Part shown: positions 35,341 through 43,595 of the stretch, in pieces | Layout of the letters: every line of letters starts with the position of its first letter | Position numbering within the stretch: the first letter of the stretch is position 1 | NCBI GenBank assembly: GCA_021785195.1 | Contig: JAJYGC010000002.1 | Location: 62,001-126,000 of the forward strand | Source: Nitrospirota bacterium | GTDB taxonomy: Bacteria > Nitrospirota > Leptospirillia > Leptospirillales > Leptospirillaceae | DNA length: 64,000 nt | Direction of reading: 5' to 3' | The notes under the pieces: model-generated | What the model was told of the DNA's origin: nothing | What the model saw: only the letters and a program-made list of their open reading frames with translations | Databases searched by the model: none | Translations under genes and position numbers: made by a program

Positions 35341-37014
35341 TCAGTCGGTGATTGCCCCCAGGCTGGCGCTCTTGACCAGGGTCCGGTACTTTGCCATCAC
35401 ACCATGTGGGTAGGCCGTTGCGGGAGCTTTCCATTTCTTTCGGCGTTCGGCCATTTCGCCCTCTGAAACATGGAGGTCAATCCGGTTCTGGTTGGCGTCG
35501 ATCGTGATCGTGTCCCCTTCGTGGATGAGTGCGATCGGGCCTCCGACAGAGGCTTCCGGAGAGACATGCCCCACTACGAGGCCATAGGTTCCCCCAGAGA
35601 ACCGGCCGTCAGTGATGAGGCCGACGCTGTCTCCGAGTCCTTCTCCGATCAGTGCCGATGTCGGTGAGAGCATTTCCCGCATTCCGGGTCCGCCTTTGGG
35701 GCCTTCGTAACGGATGACGACAACATCTCCCGGGTGAATGGACCTTCCCAGGATGGCTTTCATGCACTCTTCTTCAGAATTGAACACCTTGGCCGGACCC
35801 GTGATGGAGCGATCCCGGATGCCCGAGATTTTTGCCACCGAGCCTTCCGGGGCCAGATTGCCTTTCAGGATGGCTAGATGCCCCTCCGGGTAGACCGGGT
35901 TGTCGAAGGGGCGGACAACATCCTGTCCCGCCGGGGGTGAGCCGGAAACGTCTTTCAGGGCTTCGGCGATGGTTTTTCCGGTAATGGTCAATGCATCCGG
36001 GTGAAGAAGTCCCCTGTCGAGCAACATGCGCATCACCAAGGGAATCCCTCCTGCCTGGTGGAGCTGGGTTGCGACATAAGCTCCAGAGGGCTTGAGGTTG
36101 CAGAGGACGGGGATTTTCTTTCGGATCATTTCGAAGTCATCGATGGAAAGGGGGACGTCCACCGAATGGGCAATGGCCAGGAGGTGCAGGACGGCATTGG
36201 TTGATCCGCCGATGGCCATCAGGACTGCAATGGCGTTTTCAAACGCTTTCCGGGTGAGGATCTGTCTCGGCCTCAACCCATTTTTGATCGCGTTCACCAA
36301 GACTTCCGCAGACCGGGCGGTGCTATCGGACTTTTCCAAATCTTCCGCTGCCATGGTGGATGAATAGGGGAGGCTCATTCCCATGGCTTCGATGATGGAA
36401 GACATGGTGTTTGCGGTATACATCCCCCCGCAGGAGCCCGCACCGGGACAGGCATGGCGTTCGATCTCCATCAGGGTCTCTATGTCCATGCGTCCTGCCG
36501 TATAGGCCCCGACCGCCTCGAACGAACTGACGATCGTGAGGTCCTTTCCCTCAAGGTGTCCCGGCTTGATCGTTCCGCCATATACAAAAATTGAGGGAAT
36601 GTTCAGGCGACCCATGGCGATCAGGGCCCCGGGCATGTTCTTGTCACATCCACCGATCGCGATGACTCCGTCCATGCTCTGGGCGTTGGCGACCGTTTCG
36701 ATGGAATCGGCAATCACCTCCCTTGAAACCAGGGAGAACTTCATCCCTTCCGTTCCCATTGAGATTCCGTCCGAAACGGTAATCGTCCCAAACATCTGTG
36801 GCATGGCCCCCGCGAGGGAGAGTGTCGCCTCGGCCCGTTTGGCCAGTATGTCGAGCCCCATGTTGCAGGGAGTGATCGTACTGAATCCATTGGCAACGCC
36901 AACGATGGGTTTTTCAAAGTCCCCATCCCGGAAGCCTACGGCTCTGAGCATGGCGCGGTTGGGAGATCGCTCGACGCCTTCGGTAATGGCCCGGCTCCGA
37001 TAGGATTTGGACAT
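35341..37014 (-). CDS. ilvD: Dihydroxy-acid dehydratase
   Basis: 557 residues, usual length. It dehydrates 2,3-dihydroxy acids in isoleucine and valine synthesis. Fe-S ligand cysteines are in [11 protein letters not shown] and [18 protein letters not shown]; further motifs are [79 protein letters not shown] and GHVSPEA. The ribosome site AAGGAGG precedes the ATG. It appears to be transcribed alone, opposite to cobQ. Confidence 0.97.
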   Translation of the reverse strand: MSKSYRSRAITEGVERSPNRAMLRAVGFRDGDFEKPIVGVANGFSTITPCNMGLDILAKRAEATLSLAGAMPQMFGTITVSDGISMGTEGMKFSLVSREVIADSIETVANAQSMDGVIAIGGCDKNMPGALIAMGRLNIPSIFVYGGTIKPGHLEGKDLTIVSSFEAVGAYTAGRMDIETLMEIERHACPGAGSCGGMYTANTMSSIIEAMGMSLPYSSTMAAEDLEKSDSTARSAEVLVNAIKNGLRPRQILTRKAFENAIAVLMAIGGSTNAVLHLLAIAHSVDVPLSIDDFEMIRKKIPVLCNLKPSGAYVATQLHQAGGIPLVMRMLLDRGLLHPDALTITGKTIAEALKDVSGSPPAGQDVVRPFDNPVYPEGHLAILKGNLAPEGSVAKISGIRDRSITGPAKVFNSEEECMKAILGRSIHPGDVVVIRYEGPKGGPGMREMLSPTSALIGEGLGDSVGLITDGRFSGGTYGLVVGHVSPEASVGGPIALIHEGDTITIDANQNRIDLHVSEGEMAERRKKWKAPATAYPHGVMAKYRTLVKSASLGAITD

Positions 37015-37269
37015 GACTTCCTCCTTGTTTCAAACGTCCTGATGCTGGTGTCCCTTCGTGGCACAAGTCCTGTGGGTTGAACAGGAATCCGAATGGGGTC
37101 GAACCCCTAATTTAGCAGAGAGCATGCGTCCGGGGAAAGTCTGAAAACGATTCATTGCGAAAGGCGGGAGGAAAGGCATAGAGACAATGAATGGGGAATC
37201 CCGTAAAATGTGCCCGCTTGAGGTCGTGATGTGTCGAATTTTTCGTGAACCTCTATCCAGGTTGATGCT

Positions 37270-38784
37270 GTGGCTTCCGTTGTCAATCCAAAACAAAAGC
37301 GGTTCATGGTTCTGGGGACCGGATCCGGTGTCGGAAAATCCCTCATTGTGGCAGGCCTGTGCCGCCATGCCCGGAACATGGGACTTTCTGTCGGGCCGTT
37401 CAAGGCCCAGAACATGTCCAATAATGCGGCCGTGGTCCCGAACGGGGGAGAGATCGGGCGTGCCCAGTTCCTGCAGGCACAGGCAGCCGGCCTTCCACCG
37501 GATGTCCGGATGAACCCGATCTTGTTGAAACCCCTTGGGGAGGGTCTTTCCCAGGTGATCTTTCTGGGGACCCCCCTGGGCGTTTATGACATTCAGGGGT
37601 ACCGCGAACTGAAAAAAAAGCTGGAGCCCCAAATCAGGGAGATTTTCTGGGAGTATGCCCGGGACCTTGATGTCGTTTTTCTCGAGGGAGCCGGGTCTCC
37701 GGCCGAGATCAACCTGCTCGGGGAAGACCTTGTGAATACAAGAATGGCACGTTGGGCCGATGCCCGTGCGATTCTGGTGGGGGATATCGAACAGGGTGGC
37801 GTGTTTGCTTCCCTTTGGGGAACATGGAGCCTTCTTCCCCCCGAGGAAAGGGCCGTGATCCACTGGATGGGGATCAATAAATTCCGGGGAGATCCCACCC
37901 TTCTGGAGTCTGGCCTGGAAGAAATGAAATCCCGGACAGGGGTTCCGGTCTTGGGAGTCCTGAACCATCTGGGAGCGCTTCCGCTGCCGGATGAAGATTC
38001 TTTTCGTGCCCAGGCCGGTTCGACTGAGGAGGGCGCTCAGGCGAGGGTCCTTGTCATTGAATGGCCTCATTTGTCGAACCGGTCTGATTTTGATCCATTC
38101 AGACTGGAGCCCGGCGTTCATCTCGAGTTTGCCGGTATGGATCGTCTTCCCAAGGGTCGTTATGAGACGGTTTTTCTTCCGGGAACGCGTCAGACGGTCG
38201 GAGATCTGGAGCGCTTCCGGCGTTCTCCCCTGTTTGCCTGGTTCCTGCGCCACGTCGAAGAAGGAGGACGTGTTGTGGGGATTTGCGGGGGGTACCAGAT
38301 GATGGCCGCAGACCTCATGGATCCGGATCGGGTGGAGTCGGGGCAATCATGGACAAGGGGACTGGGCTTGCTTCCTTTTTCCGTCCGCTTTGTCCAGGAA
38401 AAGATTTCCCGGAATGTTCGTGCGAGGATCAATGATCATCGGGTTTTTGGGGGATCGTCGTTGGAGGGTTGGGAGCTTTCCGGGTATGAGATTCGCCATG
38501 GACGGAACCTTTGCCACAGGGAAGGAGGGGAAATTTTTGACCTGAGGGATCCCAAAAATGGAGAAAGTCTGGGCAAGGAAGGACTCCGATCGGAAAACGG
38601 ACAGGTATGGGGAGCTCCGGTCCACGGTCTTTTCGAGGATGATCGGTTCCGAAGAGTGGTGACCTTCAGATCCGGGAGCCAAAGCCCCTTTGATCCCGTC
38701 CGGTATTCGGCCGCGCTGGAAGAGTCTTTGGACCTGCTTGCGGCCCAGGTTCATGGGGCTTTCCCCCTTCTGCACCAGCCATGA
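37270..38784 (+). CDS. cobQ: Cobyric acid synthase
   Basis: 504 residues from a GTG at 37270. It amidates four side chains of adenosylcobyrinic acid diamide using glutamine and ATP. The N-terminal dethiobiotin-synthetase-like domain shows VLGTGSGVGKSLIVAGLCR, GPFKAQNMSNNAAVV and EGAGSPAEINL; the C-terminal class I amidotransferase domain has VVGICGGYQMM with the catalytic Cys, and PVHGLFED. It overlaps the next gene by four bases, opening the second cobalamin cluster. A B12 riboswitch was sought upstream but not convincingly found. Confidence 0.95.
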   Translation: MASVVNPKQKRFMVLGTGSGVGKSLIVAGLCRHARNMGLSVGPFKAQNMSNNAAVVPNGGEIGRAQFLQAQAAGLPPDVRMNPILLKPLGEGLSQVIFLGTPLGVYDIQGYRELKKKLEPQIREIFWEYARDLDVVFLEGAGSPAEINLLGEDLVNTRMARWADARAILVGDIEQGGVFASLWGTWSLLPPEERAVIHWMGINKFRGDPTLLESGLEEMKSRTGVPVLGVLNHLGALPLPDEDSFRAQAGSTEEGAQARVLVIEWPHLSNRSDFDPFRLEPGVHLEFAGMDRLPKGRYETVFLPGTRQTVGDLERFRRSPLFAWFLRHVEEGGRVVGICGGYQMMAADLMDPDRVESGQSWTRGLGLLPFSVRFVQEKISRNVRARINDHRVFGGSSLEGWELSGYEIRHGRNLCHREGGEIFDLRDPKNGESLGKEGLRSENGQVWGAPVHGLFEDDRFRRVVTFRSGSQSPFDPVRYSAALEESLDLLAAQVHGAFPLLHQP

Positions 38785-39791
38785 ACGTTTCGGAGATCCG
38801 GCCGTTTCCGATCCTGGTGTTTCTTTCCCTTCTGCTGGATACCTTCTGGGGCGGGTTGTTCTACCGTTTCCATCCGGTCGTGGCCATGGGGTTTGTGGGA
38901 AGATTTCTGGAGGAAAGATTCCTCGCTTTGACACGCTCTCCCGTCGTCCTGAGAATCCTGGGAGTTTTTTTGGCGTTGACCGTTCCGGGATCCTTCCTGA
39001 TCGGCAGTGCTGTGGTCCTGTTTGATTTGGCCGTGGACGGGCATTGGCTCCTGGCCGATTCCCTGACGGTCTTTTGGGGATACCAGCTGCTTGCGGGCAG
39101 GAGTCTTGAAACCCATGTGGATGCCGTGCTCCGGCGTCTTGCCGAAGGGGACCTGTCCGGCGCCCGGACGTCCCTTTCCATGATCGTGGGGAGAGACACC
39201 GGAAACCTTGATCAAACGGGAATCCTGCGTGGTGCGATCGAGTCCCTTTCCGAGAATGCAACCGACGCCCTTTGCGCACCCCTCTTCTTTCTTGTTCTGG
39301 GTGGAGTTCCCCTGATGATGGGGTACAAGGCGGTCAGCACCCTGGATTCCCAGGTGGGGTACAAGTCGCCGCCCTACCAAGACCTGGGCTGGGCCAGTGC
39401 GCGCCTTGACGACCTTCTCGCATTCCTTCCCGCCCGCTTGACGCTGATCGCTTTGGTCCTTCTGTTCGGTGGGACTGCCGCCAGGGAGCGAGGGGTTACC
39501 CGTCGGCAGGTCTTTTCGGAGGCCTGGAAATACCGGCTGGCCCACCCGAGTCCGAACAGTGCCCATTCGATGAGTGCAGTCGCGGCGCTGGTCGGCGTGA
39601 GAATCGGAGGGGGGGCGTCCTATGGAGGAGTCTGGTCTCCCAAGCCATGGATCGGAGACGGAAGGGAAGACTTGACGGAGAAGGATCTTCAAAAGTCTCT
39701 GGGGATTTTTCGCCACTTTCGCTGGATTCTTCTGGGGGGAGTCGGGCTGGGGGTCCTGTTTCTTGAAGGGTTGTCATTCTGGAAAGGGTAA
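38781..39791 (+). CDS. cbiB: Adenosylcobinamide-phosphate synthase CbiB/CobD
   Basis: 336 residues, with membrane segments at about 8-25, 55-80, 150-170, 205-225 and near 310-330. Visible family motifs are LLDTFWGG, HPVVAMG, GRDTGNLDQTGILRGAIESLSENATDALCAPLFFLVLGGVPLMMGYKAVSTLDSQVGYKS and HPSPNSAHSMSAVAALVGVRIGG. The enzyme attaches aminopropanol phosphate to adenosylcobyric acid at the membrane. It overlaps cobQ by four bases; the aminotransferase gene starts four bases after its stop. Confidence 0.94.
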   Translation: MNVSEIRPFPILVFLSLLLDTFWGGLFYRFHPVVAMGFVGRFLEERFLALTRSPVVLRILGVFLALTVPGSFLIGSAVVLFDLAVDGHWLLADSLTVFWGYQLLAGRSLETHVDAVLRRLAEGDLSGARTSLSMIVGRDTGNLDQTGILRGAIESLSENATDALCAPLFFLVLGGVPLMMGYKAVSTLDSQVGYKSPPYQDLGWASARLDDLLAFLPARLTLIALVLLFGGTAARERGVTRRQVFSEAWKYRLAHPSPNSAHSMSAVAALVGVRIGGGASYGGVWSPKPWIGDGREDLTEKDLQKSLGIFRHFRWILLGGVGLGVLFLEGLSFWKG

Positions 39792-39795
39792 GAAA

Positions 39796-40932
39796 GTGGG
39801 TGTCGGGCCGAATTCAGATGATCCTGCGTTCTTGAAGGAAGAGTGGGATCATGGGGGAGCACCTGTCTCCGGTAGATGGAAGGATAGCCGGGTCCTGGAT
39901 GCCAGTACAACCATCAATCCGTTTGGACCTCCATTCTCCCTGACACAGGCTTTATCGGTTGCCAGTCGGGGGTTTGAACGATACCCCGATCCCTGGGGAA
40001 TTTCCAGCCTCGAGCTTCTGTCGGATTCTCTTGGGGTTCCTTCAGAAAATCTGGTCGTGGGTCCTGGTTCTACGGCCCTGATCTACCGTTGGATGGAAAT
40101 GGTCCGGCCAAGTCGCTTGGTCCTGTTCGAGCCGATTTTTTCGGAATATCGAAGGGCGGCCAGGGTGTATGGGGTTCCATGTGTGGCGGTGCCGGCTTCC
40201 ATCGCCATTCGGTTTGAGGGGGGAAATCCTCCGGAAGGGAGTCGGGAATGGGGGGTGGACCTTTCCGCCATGTTTCCCTTTCGTCAGGGCGACCAAGTGG
40301 TTTTGGTCAACCCGGTCAACCCGACCGGACAGGAGTTCTCACGGACTGCGCTGCTCAATTTCTGGAACGGGGTGTCCTCGAACGGGGGGGGACTCCTGAT
40401 TGATGAATCCTTCCAGGATTTCCTTCCGGAACAGAGTTCCCTGCTGTCCGAGATCGGATCCTCCAACCCCGGGCTGTTCATCCTGAGAAGCCTGACCAAG
40501 GCCACAGGTCTTCCAGGCATCCGGACAGGCTGGCTGGCGGGTTCCAGGGAGGTCATGGGTTCCATCCGTCAACGGGTGGGACCCTGGCCGATCGGTTCCC
40601 TGGAAGAATCCATCATTTCCCACTGGACCCGTGCCTCTGATGAAACACCAGCGATGTTCAGGAGGGTGAGGGAGGCGCGTCGGGAGCTGTCTGACCGCTT
40701 AGTCCGACTGGGATGGAAGGTGGCAAGCGGAGAAAGTCCGTTCCTGTTTGTTTTTACAGGATGGGGGGCCCTGGCCCGCGAACGACGGGAAAGGCTCTTT
40801 CAGGAATCCGGACTTTACCTGAGGGTGGCGGAGGGATTTGGTCCCCATACGGGAGCCGATTTCATCCGGTTGGGATTTGGTGCATTTCGTGATCCCGACA
40901 GGATTGTGACAGACCTCACAGAATCATCATGA
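39796..40932 (+). CDS. cobC: CobC/CobD-type PLP aminotransferase, probable threonine-phosphate decarboxylase
   Basis: 378 residues from a GTG at 39796 with GGAAAGGG before it. A fold-type I PLP protein: DASTTINPFGPP, YPDPWG, VGPGSTALIYRWME, VLVNPVNPTGQEFSR, LLIDESFQDF, and the PLP-binding Lys in SLTKATGLPGIRTGW, then FIRLGFGAF near the end. Proteins with this pattern next to cbiB decarboxylate L-threonine phosphate to make the aminopropanol linker of cobalamin. Histidinol-phosphate aminotransferases are close relatives; context decides the call. Confidence 0.88.
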   Translation: MGVGPNSDDPAFLKEEWDHGGAPVSGRWKDSRVLDASTTINPFGPPFSLTQALSVASRGFERYPDPWGISSLELLSDSLGVPSENLVVGPGSTALIYRWMEMVRPSRLVLFEPIFSEYRRAARVYGVPCVAVPASIAIRFEGGNPPEGSREWGVDLSAMFPFRQGDQVVLVNPVNPTGQEFSRTALLNFWNGVSSNGGGLLIDESFQDFLPEQSSLLSEIGSSNPGLFILRSLTKATGLPGIRTGWLAGSREVMGSIRQRVGPWPIGSLEESIISHWTRASDETPAMFRRVREARRELSDRLVRLGWKVASGESPFLFVFTGWGALARERRERLFQESGLYLRVAEGFGPHTGADFIRLGFGAFRDPDRIVTDLTESS

Positions 40933-40970
40933 ACCCCTCATATGACTCGTTTTGTGTGTTTTTGTGAGCA

Positions 40971-41020
40971 TTGCGTATTATTGGACAAGAGTGATAGAAT
41001 AACATTCAATGTATTGTCCA
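40971..41020 (+). promoter_or_regulatory. Promoter and inverted-repeat operator candidate for the BldC-like gene
   Basis: A -35-like TTGCGT (40971-40976) and -10-like TAGAAT (40995-41000) are 18 bases apart. An inverted repeat, TGGACAA at 40982-40988 and TTGTCCA at 41014-41020, encloses the -10 element. This placement suits a repressor or autoregulator. Both elements are seen directly; their use is inference. Confidence 0.5.
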
Positions 41021-41063
41021 TACAGCTTTAGTGGAGGAAGAAATTCCAGGGAGGATTCAGTTG

Positions 41064-41249
41064 ATGAAAGGACATACCTTTAACCGTCTCTTGACCGTTA
41101 AAGAGGTCGCCCAGATTCTGGGAGTGTCTCCTGTGACGATTCGGGCGTGGGATAAGAGCGGGAAGATCAAAACGATCAGGACGCCTGGAAATCAGCGTCG
41201 GATCCCCGAGGAAGAATTAAAGAGAATCCTGGAAAACTCGAACAAGTAA
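41064..41249 (+). CDS. Small MerR-type helix-turn-helix protein, BldC-like
   Basis: 61 residues from the ATG at 41064, nine bases after GGGAGG. The whole protein is one winged-helix [30 protein letters not shown], then [19 protein letters not shown]. This fits the excisionase/MerR superfamily and most resembles the small actinobacterial regulator BldC, which has no effector domain. It has its own promoter and terminator. No phage or integrase gene is near, so a chromosomal regulator is more likely than an excisionase. Targets unknown. Confidence 0.85.
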   Translation: MKGHTFNRLLTVKEVAQILGVSPVTIRAWDKSGKIKTIRTPGNQRRIPEEELKRILENSNK

Positions 41250-41266
41250 TTTTAGGGCTTTTGTTG

Positions 41267-41315
41267 GCCTGGTATCGGTGGGAAGGGTTTCCATGTTGAT
41301 GCCGGGCTTTTTTTT
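41267..41315 (+). terminator. Probable Rho-independent terminator after the BldC-like gene
   Basis: GCCTGGTATC (41267-41276 or one base offset) pairs with GATGCCGGGC (41298-41307) as about ten base pairs, two of them G-U, and is followed by eight T. It lies some 18 bases after the stop and before fumC. Confidence 0.7.
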
Positions 41316-41439
41316 GTCCTTCTTTCTGGAAAGATGCGTGATAGTTCTGTATCTTAGGGAGGGGTTTTCTTAACTTGACCAGATTTTGCTCCGGCAGTTG
41401 TGGATTGCCGGGGATTCCAGCAAGGGGGAAATAGCGGTT

Positions 41440-42858
41440 ATGCGTTCCAACCATTCCGGAAATGCCGGCTCCACACGTACCGAAAGTGACAGCATGGGCC
41501 CGATCGAGGTTCCCTCCAGTCGGCTCTGGGGCGCGCAGACCCAACGGTCGCTCCATCATTTTTCCATCGGCCAGGACCTGATGCCGATCGAAGTCGTCCG
41601 GTCCATGGCGCTTCTTAAAAAAGCGGCGGCCATCGTCAACAAGGATCTGGGGAAGTTGACACCGGAGCGGACCAGCCTGATCGTCCAGGCGTGCGACGAA
41701 ATTCTCGCCGGCAAGCTGGATGGAGAATTTCCCCTTTTCGTCTGGCAGACGGGAAGTGGGACCCAAACCAACATGAATGTCAATGAGGTGATTGCGAACC
41801 GGGCGATCCAGATTGCGGGCGGAACCGTCGGCTCAAAAAATCCTGTCCATCCAAACGACCATGTCAATCTATCCCAATCCTCCAATGATACTTTTCCGAC
41901 TGCGATGCACATTGCGGCGGTCGTTGCGCTTGAAGACCGCGTCCTTCCGGCCGTCTCCGGTCTGAGGGGGAAAATCGAGGCCAAAAGTCTGGAGATCGGT
42001 AAGCTTGTCAAGATCGGACGAACCCACCTGATGGATGCGGTGCCGTTGACGATTGCCCAGGAATTCTCAGGATATGTGGCCCAACTTGCCCAATGCGAAG
42101 CAAATCTTCGGGGTGTCATTCCTCCCCTATTGAGATTGGCGATCGGGGGAACAGCCGTGGGAACCGGACTCAATACCCATCCCGAATTCGCAGAACGCAC
42201 TGCCCGGGAAATTTCCCGATTGACAGGTCGTCCCTTCATTTCGGCTCCCAACAAGTTCATGGCTTTGGCGGGCCATGAAGAACTGGTTCAGGCCAGTGCA
42301 TCCTTGCGGACGCTGGCTGTTTCCCTCATGAAAATTGCCAATGATTTCCGTTGGATGGGTTCCGGTCCCCGTTGTGGTCTCGGCGAGCTTTACCTGCCGG
42401 AAAACGAGCCAGGAAGTTCGATCATGCCTGGAAAGGTCAATCCGACCCAATGCGAGGCCCTGACGATGATTGCCGTCCAGGTGATGGGAAATGATGCCGC
42501 GGTGGGGTTTGCCGGCTCCCAGGGAAACTTTGAGCTTAATGTGTACAAGCCCCTGATCATTTTCAATGTGTTGCATTCGATGGAAATCCTTTCGGACGGA
42601 ATGAACAACTTCGGTCGCTTCCTTGTCGATGGGGTGAGGCCGAATGTCGAGAGGATCCGGGGCAACCTCGAAAACTCCCTGATGCTCGTGACGGCACTGT
42701 CTCCCCACATTGGGTATGACCGTGCGGCAAAGGTTGCCCACCAGGCGTTTGTTGATCAAACCACATTGAAAGAGGCTGCGGTGGTCCTGGGGTTTGTGAC
42801 CCCGGAACAGTTTGATGAATGGGTTCGGCCGGACCAGATGATTGGTCCCTCATCCTGA
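41440..42858 (+). CDS. fumC: Fumarate hydratase class II
   Basis: 472 residues from the ATG at 41440 with a G-rich ribosome site; the open frame extends 18 codons upstream. This iron-free enzyme interconverts fumarate and malate. Motifs: [91 protein letters not shown] and the signature [13 protein letters not shown] at 325-337. The usual subunit length is 460-470. Downstream is the tRNA-Pro gene. Confidence 0.97.
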   Translation: MRSNHSGNAGSTRTESDSMGPIEVPSSRLWGAQTQRSLHHFSIGQDLMPIEVVRSMALLKKAAAIVNKDLGKLTPERTSLIVQACDEILAGKLDGEFPLFVWQTGSGTQTNMNVNEVIANRAIQIAGGTVGSKNPVHPNDHVNLSQSSNDTFPTAMHIAAVVALEDRVLPAVSGLRGKIEAKSLEIGKLVKIGRTHLMDAVPLTIAQEFSGYVAQLAQCEANLRGVIPPLLRLAIGGTAVGTGLNTHPEFAERTAREISRLTGRPFISAPNKFMALAGHEELVQASASLRTLAVSLMKIANDFRWMGSGPRCGLGELYLPENEPGSSIMPGKVNPTQCEALTMIAVQVMGNDAAVGFAGSQGNFELNVYKPLIIFNVLHSMEILSDGMNNFGRFLVDGVRPNVERIRGNLENSLMLVTALSPHIGYDRAAKVAHQAFVDQTTLKEAAVVLGFVTPEQFDEWVRPDQMIGPSS

Positions 42859-43047
42859 GCAAACCCTGCGCAGATCTTGATTTTACGGCCCAAGATGGAT
42901 ATATTCCAAAGTTACCCGGGTAGATGGATCCTCCTCAATGTCAATCCAGAGGTTGCTTGTCATCCCCTCTTTTCTGGTGAGGATGGGATTTTTGAAGTCC
43001 TCGGGGTGACGAGAGCAGGGGGGATCAGGTTTAGGTTTTTTCAGGTT

Positions 43048-43124
43048 CGGGGCGTAGCGCAGCTTGGTAGCGCACACCGTTCGGGACGGTGGGGTCGAAG
43101 GTTCAAATCCTTTCGCCCCGACCA
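43048..43124 (+). tRNA. tRNA-Pro (anticodon CGG)
   Basis: 77 bases ending in encoded CCA. The acceptor arms CGGGGCG and CGCCCCG pair fully; the D arm has GCGC-AGCTTGGTA-GCGC; the anticodon arm is CACCG-TTCGGGA-CGGTG with CGG at positions 34-36; the T arm GAAGG-TTCAAAT-CCTTT contains the TTCAA box with one wobble. G37 follows the anticodon, as expected for proline tRNAs. A T-rich stretch follows and may end transcription. Confidence 0.97.
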
Positions 43125-43164
43125 ACTTTTTCCCGTTTTTCTGTTTTTTGGCTTTTCGTTTTTC

Positions 43165-43206
43165 ACCCAATTGAACAGTCACGCTCTACCCAATTAAACA
43201 GTCACG
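43165..43206. repeat. Tandem 19-bp direct repeat with 23-bp period upstream of acyP
   Basis: Copies at 43165-43183 and 43188-43206 share ACCCAATT-AACAGTCACG, differing at one base (G or A after AATT). The final GTCACG appears a third time at 43241-43246. The repeats lie between the tRNA and acyP, about two helical turns apart, the geometry of tandem regulator sites. No known operator was recognised. Confidence 0.85.
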
Positions 43207-43252
43207 ATTCGACCGATTTTCAATCAATATTCAGTTAGAGGTCACGCTTGTC

Positions 43253-43558
43253 ATGACATTCAGCCCAGCTGAACACGTCAAGGAAGCAATCCGGGTCTCT
43301 GGAACAGTACAGGGTGTCGGGTTCAGGGCTTTTGTCCAAAAAAAGGCATTGCAGCACTCCCTTTTCGGTTATGTGGAAAACCATCCCGACGGAACTGTCT
43401 ATCTTGAGGTCTCGGGCCCTTCCGAAGCGCTCGAATCGTTTGTCCGTGCTCTTTGGACTGGTCCTTCTCCCGTCGCCAAGGTCGAAAATGTCGAGCGATC
43501 GAGGTTTGTGGGAAAAGTTTCTGCCCATGATTCCTCCTTTGAAATCCGGCGTGCCTGA
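43253..43558 (+). CDS. acyP: Acylphosphatase
   Basis: 101 residues. The N-terminal signature VSGTVQGVGFRAFVQKKA contains the phosphate-binding loop and catalytic Arg, and GYVENHPDGTVYLEVSG contains the catalytic Asn. The enzyme hydrolyses acyl phosphates such as 1,3-bisphosphoglycerate. The ribosome site is weak (GAGG, 11 bases before the ATG). It is 37 bases upstream of the sigma-APT frame and may be transcribed with it. Confidence 0.93.
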   Translation: MTFSPAEHVKEAIRVSGTVQGVGFRAFVQKKALQHSLFGYVENHPDGTVYLEVSGPSEALESFVRALWTGPSPVAKVENVERSRFVGKVSAHDSSFEIRRA

Positions 43559-43595
43559 ATGAAGTAATTCATTTGTCATTGGATTGGGGTTGTCG

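Noticed and set aside
37015-37269. Possible cobalamin riboswitch upstream of cobQ
   Set aside because: Some pieces look suggestive (paired GGGG/CCCC and an AGGA-like segment), but the GCCACTG core and the B12 box could not be placed. A covariance-model search would decide.
37030-38346. 438-codon leftward open frame
   Set aside because: Opposite cobQ, whose motifs are complete; the translation is Pro/His/Arg-rich with no family.
38347-39716. 310- and 321-codon leftward open frames
   Set aside because: Opposite cobQ and cbiB; low-complexity, no motifs.
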